From JAMXLO01 sp041487355 (GTDB lineage Bacteria; Pseudomonadota; Alphaproteobacteria; Acetobacterales; Acetobacteraceae): a stretch of DNA of 19,945 nucleotides. The stretch covers positions 1 to 19,945 of the forward strand of contig JBGPND010000086.1 in NCBI GenBank assembly GCA_041487355.1. The letters are read 5' to 3'. Under the pieces are notes generated by a model. It was not told the origin of the DNA and ran no database searches. It worked only from the letters and a program-made list of their open reading frames with translations. Below are positions 13,794-19,945 of the stretch, piece after piece. Every line of letters begins with the position of its first letter. The stretch's first letter is position 1. The translations under genes were made by a program, and so were the position numbers.

Positions 13794-14962
13794 AGCCGCC
13801 GCGTCACGCCGCCTTTGACCGGGTCGGCCCAGAACAGCACCACCGCCAGTCCCTGCGTCTTGCTCTCGAAGCGATGGCTGATTCGCTCGGCCGTTTCCTC
13901 GGCCACCGCACCCTGCATGTCGCCTTTCGCGCGCAGCAACTGTGCCAGGTAGTGATGTGCCGTCTCGCTGTCTGGCACCATCGCGACGACCTGACGGAAT
14001 TTTGCCTCCGCTGCCGCCAGGTTGCCGCCTGACCAGGCGACCAATCCCTCCTGGATGTCGAGGTGGGCCGCGAAACCCGGAAGATCGAGCTGGGCGGACT
14101 GTTCCCGACTGGCACCAAGCAGCGCCGCCGCCTCGTCCGGCCGCTGCTGCGTCACCGCAATGAATGAATGGTTGAGCGCGACCTCGGCGCGCGCCTGCGG
14201 CAACACATCGGGGACCACGTCAGCCATGGCGAGCTGCGCTTCGGCGTCGGCGATCTTGTTGTCGAGCAGGGCGAGAAGCGCCAGCACGTTGTGCGTCATC
14301 GCGCGCTCGGACGACCTCGACGGTTCCCAGGGTTTGCTCAGGAAGCGGTCCGCCGCACTCTTGGCCAGCGCCAGTTCGGCCTGATCGCCTTGAATACCGG
14401 CGAGGAAATGCGCCAGCACCACCCGATAGGGTGACACCTGCTCCATTGCCCAGGCGGCGCCGCGCTTGACCAGCGCGGTGGCGTCGCCATCGGGCTGTTC
14501 CAGCACGGTCTGTACCGGGGTCTGCCGCGGCTGCACGACCACGAGGACCATGTCCAGCTTCGTGCCGGGCGTCAGCGGGCGCACAGGATCGGGGGAAGCC
14601 GTCTTGCTGGTGCCGGTCTCCGCCAGCACCGCGCCAGAGACCAGCAGGTGATCGATACCGAGCTGGTTCTGCATCGCCGCGACGACGGTATCGAGGTTGA
14701 GCGGTTTGGCCAGAGCGGTGATGACCGACGGGTTTGCGTTCACCCGGAGTGATGGCGCCGGGATGATCGACTCGCCCCGAACGATCCGGGCCGCCTCCGC
14801 CATGAACACCGACTCGGCCGACGCCTCGGTAAAGCCGGCGTTGTTGAGGCTCTGCGCGACGGCGATCTGCACGCGCAGCGTGTCACCATAGATCGCGGCG
14901 TCGCCGGCCAGAAGTCCGAACAGAATGCCGGCAATGATGAAGAGACTTGAGAAGTCGATCAT
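13790..14962 (-). CDS. Membrane-anchored TPR-repeat protein of unknown function
   Basis: The protein has 390 residues. An N-terminal hydrophobic helix (about 5–25) anchors it. A segment of about 28–115 (LRVQIAVAQSLNNAGFTEAS and following, up to IDHLLVSGAVLAE) reads as an alpha/beta domain of the kind seen before TPRs in some exported proteins. The C-terminal half (about 215–365) is a helical array with TPR-like spacing: ALLALLDNKIADAEAQLAMA, LVAWSGGNLAAAEAKFRQVV, YLAQLLRAKGDMQGAVAEE. It has no catalytic signature. GAGGA lies 7 nt before the ATG. It is divergent from the small exported protein at 15130, 167 bp apart. A scaffold role in the envelope is inferred. Confidence 0.8.
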   Translation of the reverse strand: MIDFSSLFIIAGILFGLLAGDAAIYGDTLRVQIAVAQSLNNAGFTEASAESVFMAEAARIVRGESIIPAPSLRVNANPSVITALAKPLNLDTVVAAMQNQLGIDHLLVSGAVLAETGTSKTASPDPVRPLTPGTKLDMVLVVVQPRQTPVQTVLEQPDGDATALVKRGAAWAMEQVSPYRVVLAHFLAGIQGDQAELALAKSAADRFLSKPWEPSRSSERAMTHNVLALLALLDNKIADAEAQLAMADVVPDVLPQARAEVALNHSFIAVTQQRPDEAAALLGASREQSAQLDLPGFAAHLDIQEGLVAWSGGNLAAAEAKFRQVVAMVPDSETAHHYLAQLLRAKGDMQGAVAEETAERISHRFESKTQGLAVVLFWADPVKGGVTRRL

Positions 14963-15073
14963 GGGTTATCCTCGCCAAGCCGGCAGCGCATGTCGCAATG
15001 ATTGCACGGTGACCATGGCTCGGCCAAGTCATTCGGACGTCAGTCATCAGGAAATGCGGCGCAGTGAATTCGG

Positions 15074-15102
15074 TTGTCGCCGGAAAACGCCACCACTATC
15101 AT
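15074..15102 (+). promoter_or_regulatory. Candidate sigma-70-type promoter of the small exported protein
   Basis: TTGTCG (15074–15079) and TATCAT (15097–15102) are separated by exactly 17 bp, matching the consensus at 4/6 and 5/6 positions. They lie 28 bp before the start codon, with GGGGGA as ribosome site between. The remainder of the 167-bp divergent gap (14963–15129) shows no other clear signal. Confidence 0.55.
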
Positions 15103-15129
15103 TCCCGACCAGCAATTGGGGGAATACCA

Positions 15130-15423
15130 ATGACGTCACGCGCATTCGCAGCCGTTCTCGTCGCATCGGTCGCACTGATCGGGGCACCGAGCCTTTCGTC
15201 GCCCGCGGCCGCGCAGACCTCACCGACCATCGGCAGCGCCGTACCGGTTGTCCTTTGGGCCGTCACAGGCGCGGTGATCGGCGCAGTCGCCTGGCCGATG
15301 ATCGTCGGCGGCGGTGCCGCGGCGGCGGCCACGCCCGGCGTGATGAGCGCGAGTGCCTTCCTCAATCCCGGCGCAGCCGTCGGCACCGTGCTTGGCGGCG
15401 CGGGATATATGCTGACGCGCTAG
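15130..15423 (+). CDS. Small exported glycine/alanine-rich membrane protein
   Basis: The protein has 97 residues. A signal peptide (SRAFAAVLVASVALIGAPSL, then SSPAAAQ; cleavage probably after AAA or AAAQ) leads to hydrophobic Gly/Ala-rich segments: VVLWAVTGAVIGAVAWPMIV then GGGAAAAATPG, and GAAVGTVLGGAGYML near the end. It resembles the small protein at 13367–13657: exported, two glycine-rich helices, similar length. Sequence identity is low. The start has GGGGGA 6 nt upstream; an in-frame ATG at 15064 lies upstream of the promoter candidate and is rejected. There is no recognised family. Its promoter faces away from the TPR gene. Confidence 0.75.
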   Translation: MTSRAFAAVLVASVALIGAPSLSSPAAAQTSPTIGSAVPVVLWAVTGAVIGAVAWPMIVGGGAAAAATPGVMSASAFLNPGAAVGTVLGGAGYMLTR

Positions 15424-15457
15424 GGCGCTTCGCCCGGCGTCTCACACCAGTCCTTAT

Positions 15458-15537
15458 CGTCATGGCCGGGCTTGTCCCGGCCATCCGTCGCGGCACCGGT
15501 GCTGGTCCGGATACCCGGAACAAGTCCGGGCATGACG
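15458..15537. repeat. Alphaproteobacterial intergenic palindrome (CGTCATGGCCGGGCTTGTCCCGG type)
   Basis: Arms 15458–15480 and 15515–15537 are inverted 23-mers with three mismatches. The wording CATGGCCGGGCTTGTCCCGG…CCGGGCATGAC matches a dispersed palindrome very common between genes in Rhodospirillales and Rhizobiales, often mis-translated as 'MAGLVPAI…'. It lies between the convergent ends of the genes at 15423 and 15605 and may act as a bidirectional terminator. Confidence 0.8.
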
Positions 15538-15604
15538 GAGAAGGCATGGCGACGGGCCTATCGTATCAAAACCTGGTATGAGCCACCGCCAATGCAATTT
15601 GGTA

Positions 15605-16762
15605 TCACACGTCGATCCCGATGTACTTGAAGTCGATGGTGCGTGCCGCGTCGGTGCGCGGCAATCCCATGTATTTCGCCCATGCCAGCTCGTGGAAATA
15701 GAACTTCGTGCTGTTGATGGTGATCTGCAGCACCTCCAGGGCGCCGGCCGCCACGTAGTTGCCGGTCCAGTAATAGTCGACGAAAATGTGCGATACCGAC
15801 ACGATGACGCGATACGATATCGACTTCACCGCCGTGACCACGCTCAGGTCCGGCGCCGCACTGCTCGAGCCGAGCCCATGCTCCCGCAGCGCCGTCGTCT
15901 GGGCGGTGTATTCCTCCGGCGTGATCGTGCCCGCCTGCCGCAGCAATTCGAGCTCCGTCAGCCGGCGCGCGATCACGTCCGCGGCCGGCGAGGCGTTCAC
16001 CGTCTGTGGCATCGCAATGGCATCGTCGTTCGGCAGCCGGTTCTTCAGGCCCGCGTCGATCAGTGCGCTGTAGGACACCGTCCAATCGCTGACCGCATGC
16101 GCGAAACCGTAGCGCTGCGGGTCATTGTCCAGCTTCGCCGACAACCAGCCGGAATCCTGCCACCGGTCCACCGATTCCGGGGCAATGCCGCGGGTCTCCG
16201 GCGCGAAGTGGAAGCGGACATCGAGCACGTCGCTGCGGTCGGCCGTCCGGAAGCCGGCGGTCAGCCATACGCGCGAAACCTGCCATCCCTTGAGAACGGC
16301 GAAGTCTCGCGCCTTGCGCCAAGCCGGCGTGGGCTCCTTGGCGAGCAGCGTATGCGTCACGAAGTAGCATGACCCGTCCCAGCCCGCGCGGTAGCGGACC
16401 ACCGCAAGCACCAGGTCGGTCCGGGCGCAATCGGAGGCAATGCCCCAGCCATCGGTGGTCGGCAATACGTTTGTATTGACCTCAAGCATGGTGTCGACGC
16501 GCGAGCCGACGACGCGGAACAGCACCACGGTCCGCAGGTAGCCGAATGCGCCGAGGCTCTGGTCGTTCCAGTCGCTGGCCGTATCGGCCGCCACCACCCA
16601 GCTCCCGCCAGGCAGGGGCACCTGCTTGCCGTCGACCCGCAGTATTCGTTCGACGGTAGAACCGGTGGCCAGCGTCTGCTCCGCACGCGCCATGACGCTC
16701 CAGGCAAGCCCTGCGATGACCGACACGGCCACCAGCAGATGGCGCCACATCGTGCCGATCAT
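15605..16762 (-). CDS. Exported protein with DUF2061-like C-terminal membrane domain (paralog 1)
   Basis: The protein has 385 residues. A signal peptide (about 1–27) comes first. An exported domain follows (about 38–235) with KQVPLPGGSWVVAA, LEVNTNVLPTTDGWG, C112 and C132 (a candidate disulfide) and VWLTAGFRTADRSDVLDVRF. A helical hairpin (ELELLRQAGTITPEEYTAQT, 270–289) looks like a SHOCT oligomerisation motif. The C-terminus (about 310–365) resembles DUF2061: KSISYRVIV, YYWTGNYVAAGALEV, then FYFHELAWAKY. It ends RTIDFKYIGIDV. The gene overlaps its upstream paralog by 4 bp (ATGA), which fixes the start and implies coupled translation. I do not recognise the exported domain. Putting DUF2061 after a secreted domain is unusual, as that family is normally a short stand-alone membrane protein. 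Confidence 0.85.
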   Translation of the reverse strand: MIGTMWRHLLVAVSVIAGLAWSVMARAEQTLATGSTVERILRVDGKQVPLPGGSWVVAADTASDWNDQSLGAFGYLRTVVLFRVVGSRVDTMLEVNTNVLPTTDGWGIASDCARTDLVLAVVRYRAGWDGSCYFVTHTLLAKEPTPAWRKARDFAVLKGWQVSRVWLTAGFRTADRSDVLDVRFHFAPETRGIAPESVDRWQDSGWLSAKLDNDPQRYGFAHAVSDWTVSYSALIDAGLKNRLPNDDAIAMPQTVNASPAADVIARRLTELELLRQAGTITPEEYTAQTTALREHGLGSSSAAPDLSVVTAVKSISYRVIVSVSHIFVDYYWTGNYVAAGALEVLQITINSTKFYFHELAWAKYMGLPRTDAARTIDFKYIGIDV

Positions 16763-17958
16763 GCCTTCACCCCTCCTCCAATGTAGGTGAAGTCGACGAT
16801 CCGTTCGGAATCGTGGGTGTTCAACTTGGCATAATGGTCGTCCCAGTACTGGTCATTCAGGACGAACCAGAACGAGTCCGTTGAATTGATGGTCAGCGCG
16901 ATGCCCCACGACACGGTACTGCTCGCCGTCACGATGTAGGCGATCCCGAAGTCGACGATGGTGCCCAACGAGCGGAATGACATGTTCTTCTTCAGCGAAT
17001 TGGATACCAGCGATGACTGCTGCTGATAGACGGGGACCTCCGTCGTCGCCTGCTGCGACTGCGCCATGTAGGCAGCCCAGTTGATCCGGCCGTCGCGATA
17101 CAGGCTATCCAGGTCCCGCAGCTTCGCATCGACATAAGGTGTGCTCGTCACATAGGCCGCGACCTCAGGCATCGGGCCCGGCGCATCGGTGATCTGATTG
17201 CGCAGACCGCGCACCACCCAGGCATCGAAGCCGGAGGCCCAGGACGACACCACCTGGACGGCACCGAGCCGCAGCGGATCATCGTTCACCGCGGTCGGGC
17301 TCCAGTCGGAGAGCTGGGAGAAGCTTGCCGCGGTGGCGCCGAGCGTCAGCGCCGGATTGAAGTGGAACCGCGCGTCGACAATGTCCTGACGGTCGCTGAC
17401 GCGGAAGCCCGCCGTCAGCCAGAGCTCCGGCATACTCAGTTTTGCCTGGCGGGCGAAGCCGCGCGCCTGCTCCCACGCCGGCGGCCCCGCGGATTCGGCG
17501 CCGAACCTCGTCGCCTCGACGAACGCGCACGAAGTCTCCCAGCCGGTCTTGTAGCGTGTGACCAGCAGGAACTGCTGTCCGTCCGCACAGGCCTTGGTCC
17601 GGCCCCAGCCGTCGTTCACCGGGATCGTGTTGGTGTTGACCTCCAGCACCGCGTCGATCCGGTTGCCACTCGCAAGAAACAACACCGCGGTCTGGATCGT
17701 GCCGAAGGCGCCGAGCGCCGGCATGGTGAATGCCTGGGTGCCAAGGCCGGCGACCACCCATTCGCCGACCGGCAAGGGGATCTGCTTGCTGCCCAGCATC
17801 AGATGATGCGACGCCTTGTCGCCAACCGACAAAGCGGCAGCGGGCGAGGTCGCCACGGTGATCCAGGTCAGCAAGACCAGCGCTGCTCCGGCGAACTGCC
17901 ATCGCCGGCGACTGGGCCCGCGGCAAGCGGCCGCTGCTTCGCGATCTTGCCGATGCAT
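16759..17958 (-). CDS. Exported protein with diverged DUF2061-like C-terminus (paralog 2)
   Basis: The protein has 399 residues and is clearly homologous to the next gene along its whole length. Shared landmarks are KQIPLPVGEWVVAG, LGAFG, LEVNTNTIPVNDGWG, C124 and C144, LWLTAGFRVSDRQDIVDARF and a final IVDFTYIGGG. After a SHOCT-like hairpin (LRDLDSLYRDGRINWAAYMA, 280–299), the end (about 323–380) keeps the DUF2061 pattern weakly: KNMSFRSLGTIVDFGIAY, ALTINSTDSFWFV. The HELAW core is replaced by NDQYW. The signal peptide has a long basic n-region (about 1–41). The start at 17958 has AAGGA very close by; ATG 17979 is an alternative, and a longer frame to 18960 is antisense to the neighbour and rejected. 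Likely the first gene of a two-gene operon. Confidence 0.83.
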   Translation of the reverse strand: MHRQDREAAAACRGPSRRRWQFAGAALVLLTWITVATSPAAALSVGDKASHHLMLGSKQIPLPVGEWVVAGLGTQAFTMPALGAFGTIQTAVLFLASGNRIDAVLEVNTNTIPVNDGWGRTKACADGQQFLLVTRYKTGWETSCAFVEATRFGAESAGPPAWEQARGFARQAKLSMPELWLTAGFRVSDRQDIVDARFHFNPALTLGATAASFSQLSDWSPTAVNDDPLRLGAVQVVSSWASGFDAWVVRGLRNQITDAPGPMPEVAAYVTSTPYVDAKLRDLDSLYRDGRINWAAYMAQSQQATTEVPVYQQQSSLVSNSLKKNMSFRSLGTIVDFGIAYIVTASSTVSWGIALTINSTDSFWFVLNDQYWDDHYAKLNTHDSERIVDFTYIGGGVKA

Positions 17959-18052
17959 TATTCCTTGCTTGCAGCGCATTACCGTATCAACCTCGCTGAC
18001 GTTCGGCTGGTTGAGTTCGTGCCGACCCCTCTTCCCATTGGGTAGCATACGC

Positions 18053-19189
18053 ATGCCTCTGTCTGAAATCGAGATGTTCAATCCAATGAATTTCGTGACC
18101 CCGCCACGCCGGTTGCCACGCGCTGATCGCGCAGACACGCGTGACGCTGACGTGACAACTGCCTGTGCAGGCGGATGTCGTGCGCCGAACCGGTTCGTGA
18201 CGTTCGCACTGGCCACTCTCGCATTGCTCGCTGTGGCGCGTACGGCCGATGCGGCTCCGCAAGGCGCGCCGCTGTTCGCCGATCGCGACCTCGGCGATGC
18301 GCTGGCGCAGGCCGTGCAGGGTCTTGGCCCCGATGCGCGTCGCATCGAGATAAAACCCTCGGCGAGTGCCGCGGCTTGTGCGAGCGCTCCCGGCGCCGCG
18401 CCACGTCTTGCCTTGCTCGCACATGCGCCGTCGCGCGCCGAGATCGACAGATGCAGCCAGACCGCCGCCGGGGAGGTGTACGTCGTCGAAATCGGCCGCC
18501 AGGCCGTCGCACTGGTCGTGCCGTTGAATTCGCCCGTCTGGCGGGTCGATGCTGCCGCCGTGTTCCGCGCCTTTGGCCAGAATGCCAGCGATGCGCCACG
18601 GCCGACCACCTGGGCCGACATCGATCCTGGTCTGCCGCGCCTGCCGATCGGTCTTCTGGTGCCAGCGCCAGGCTCCAGGACCCAGCATCTGTTCGACGCG
18701 CTGATCATGGAACCTGGTTGCGGCCGTGTGGCCACCGCGCGCATGCCGTTCGACCTGAAGAGCCGCACTGCATTCTGCGCCGCGCTGCGCAGCGACGTGC
18801 CGGTCGCACAGCGCCAGGGCGGCGCGCGGGACGTGGCCAACTGGGCCGCCGCGGCGCCACCCGGCCAGCTTGCGATCGTATCCATAGCGGAACTGCGGCA
18901 GCTCGATCGCCGTGTCGTGCCACTGCTGCTCGACGGTGCGTTGCCCACCGCCGCCAACATCGAAACCGGACGCTATCCTGCCGCGGAAAAGCTCGAGCTG
19001 ATGATCGTCGTGCCCTATGCGGCGGACCGGGCTCAGCGCAACGACGCGCGGACCATGGCTTTCAACCTGCTCGCGGAAGCCAGCATCGGACCAACGGGCA
19101 GCCTGGCCCCCGCCGGCCTCATTCCGCTGCCGCCACCTGAACGGATCGCCGCCAGGTCGCAAGCCGTCGCATCCCTGGAACAGCGCTGA
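18053..19189 (+). CDS. PstS-like periplasmic substrate-binding protein
   Basis: The protein has 378 residues. A hydrophobic signal segment lies unusually far in (about 47–68, FVTFALATLALLAVARTADA), so the true start may be later, for example a GTG at about 18197. The mature part follows the PstS fold order: a start of binding protein (LGDALAQAVQGLG), HAPSRAEIDRC and EVYVVEIGRQAVALVVPLNS (141–160), an R-T-Q-H-L-F segment (209–214), and DGALPTAANIETGRYPAAEK (294–313), the conserved 'G-x-x-P-T-x-x-x-I-x-x-G-x-Y-P' stretch. No PstC, PstA or PstB gene is present, so it is an orphan binding protein. Whether it binds phosphate is unknown. It overlaps the next gene by 1 bp and is divergent from paralog 2. 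Confidence 0.78.
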   Translation: MPLSEIEMFNPMNFVTPPRRLPRADRADTRDADVTTACAGGCRAPNRFVTFALATLALLAVARTADAAPQGAPLFADRDLGDALAQAVQGLGPDARRIEIKPSASAAACASAPGAAPRLALLAHAPSRAEIDRCSQTAAGEVYVVEIGRQAVALVVPLNSPVWRVDAAAVFRAFGQNASDAPRPTTWADIDPGLPRLPIGLLVPAPGSRTQHLFDALIMEPGCGRVATARMPFDLKSRTAFCAALRSDVPVAQRQGGARDVANWAAAAPPGQLAIVSIAELRQLDRRVVPLLLDGALPTAANIETGRYPAAEKLELMIVVPYAADRAQRNDARTMAFNLLAEASIGPTGSLAPAGLIPLPPPERIAARSQAVASLEQR

Positions 19190-19809
19190 TGCAGGCCCGT
19201 CACCGCACCGGCGCGCGCGCGGCATGCTGCGTCGCCTTGCTGCTTGGCCTCGCCATCTCCGGCCATGCACGCGCCGCGGATGCGCCGGCAGCGGATGGCC
19301 CGTGGTATCTGCATCCGCTTTCGGTGGTTGGCGGTGCGTTCAAGGCGGTCGGTTCGGCTGCGGGTTCCGTCTGGAACGGTGTCGGCACCTTGTTCGGCGG
19401 CAGCGACCCCTACGACTACCTGCCCAACCGGATCAGCGACGATGACCGGCAATTCTTCGCCACGCTGGATGCGCTCGGCTTGCAGCTCAGCGAGATCAGG
19501 GTCGGCGGCGGCACATTCTCGCACAGCCTCTACCGCTTCGTTGCCGCCCGCGACCCGTCGGATGTCGACATCCAGCGCGCCGAGAGGAAGCTTCAGGAAT
19601 ATCGCAACACCTTCGGCGGCCTGCGCGCAGGCGCCAAGCAACGCATCGTGCGTTCGATGCTCGACGTGGCGGGAGACAAGGAGTTCGTCCTGACGGCGGT
19701 GGTCATCGACCTGTGGCCGTGGCCTTCGGTCAACTACGAGATCACCGCCCGCAGCCGCCCACCGGAAGCCGGCGAACGCCGCGTGATCGACGCGACGCAG
19801 CCTCAGTAG
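19189..19809 (+). CDS. Exported protein of unknown function
   Basis: The protein has 206 residues. A signal peptide with a basic start (MQARHRTGARAACCVALLLG then LAISGHARAADA) is probably cut after ARA. The mature protein has a small Gly-rich hydrophobic stretch (VVGGAFKAVGSAAGSVWNGV, about 46–65), then a soluble domain with ISDDDRQFFATLDALGLQLS and a helical segment (SDVDIQRAERKLQEYRNTFG, 123–142). It ends with strands such as EFVLTAVVIDLWPWPSVNYE. I recognise no family. The ATG shares its A with the preceding TGA, so it is translationally coupled to the PstS-like protein; the two exported products probably act together. Confidence 0.82.
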   Translation: MQARHRTGARAACCVALLLGLAISGHARAADAPAADGPWYLHPLSVVGGAFKAVGSAAGSVWNGVGTLFGGSDPYDYLPNRISDDDRQFFATLDALGLQLSEIRVGGGTFSHSLYRFVAARDPSDVDIQRAERKLQEYRNTFGGLRAGAKQRIVRSMLDVAGDKEFVLTAVVIDLWPWPSVNYEITARSRPPEAGERRVIDATQPQ

Positions 19810-19945
19810 GCGGCGTTAGAGCAGGTTCAGCCTGGCCGGAATCTCGCCAGTCGTGGTGGGTATAGCTGCGCGGAACCCAACCGACGCCGCCGCCGGGTGG
19901 GTGGGGGGTGGGCCGCGGTACCCAACCCCGCGGGGGCGGGCCCAA
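19810..19945. repeat. Noncoding GC-rich tail with short direct repeats
   Basis: No gene is apparent. CGCGGAACCCAACC (19869–19882) and CGCGGTACCCAACC (19914–19927) differ by one base and flank a G-rich stretch. The text around 19820–19860 (GAGCAGGTTCAGCCTGGCCGG) resembles dispersed intergenic repeats in related genomes, but this is not certain. The region is cut by the window edge. Confidence 0.35.

Noticed and set aside
15451..15581. Reading frame beginning MAGLVPAIRRG
   Set aside because: It is a translation of the dispersed alphaproteobacterial palindrome and a common spurious prediction.
17959..18960. N-terminal extension of paralog 2 to a start at 18960
   Set aside because: It would be antisense to the whole PstS-like gene, lacks the signal peptide at its front and has shadow-type composition.

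Overview
The window is GC-rich chromosomal DNA whose gene families and gene order fit an alphaproteobacterium. Rhodospirillales, and within it Acetobacteraceae, is my best guess. The support is the lnt–XRE order, the zinc-ribbon/ftsE/ftsX/plsC block, the DUF2125 and DUF2244 proteins, and an intergenic palindrome of a type common in alphaproteobacteria. There is no rRNA, no tRNA that I can see, no CRISPR array and no prophage.

Layout. (1) 1–1837 is a plastic, decayed zone. It holds the 3' end of an ISL3-type transposase with its likely terminal repeat, and two copies of a long palindromic repeat that contains TTCACCACAAAGACACGAAG. Between and beside them lie a 4-oxalocrotonate tautomerase and a divergent dimeric alpha-beta-barrel-like gene, both apparently intact. 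It also holds a deletion scar joining the start of a Gfo/Idh dehydrogenase to the end of a sugar ABC permease, and a truncated aldo/keto reductase. (2) 1838–5691 is housekeeping: apolipoprotein N-acyltransferase (lnt), an XRE regulator, a DUF2244 membrane protein, endonuclease III (nth) and a small ACT-like protein. (3) 5853–10773 is envelope and division: a C/G-rich palindrome, a DUF2125 protein, then a tightly overlapped minus-strand operon ftsE–ftsX–ydcF-like–plsC, with a divergent zinc-ribbon membrane protein. (4) 10799–13310 is a translationally coupled pair of CMD/AhpD-fold proteins converging on a flavin monooxygenase-like enzyme. (5) 13367–19809 is a run of seven secreted or membrane proteins with almost no recognisable function.

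That last block is the most interesting part. It contains two tandem, overlapping paralogs, each with a signal peptide, a novel exported domain with two conserved cysteines, a SHOCT-like helical hairpin and a C-terminal DUF2061-like membrane segment. Divergent from them is a PstS-like phosphate-binding-type protein without a transporter, overlapping a second secreted protein. Nearby are two small glycine-rich exported membrane proteins and a membrane-anchored TPR protein. I infer an uncharacterised cell-envelope system; its function cannot be read from the sequence.

No stretch above 300 bases lacks a gene or gene remnant. The larger gaps (146–256, 1369–1476, 3353–3511, 5692–5955, 7006–7179, 14963–15129, 15424–15604, 19810–19945) hold the repeats, palindromes and promoter candidates listed.
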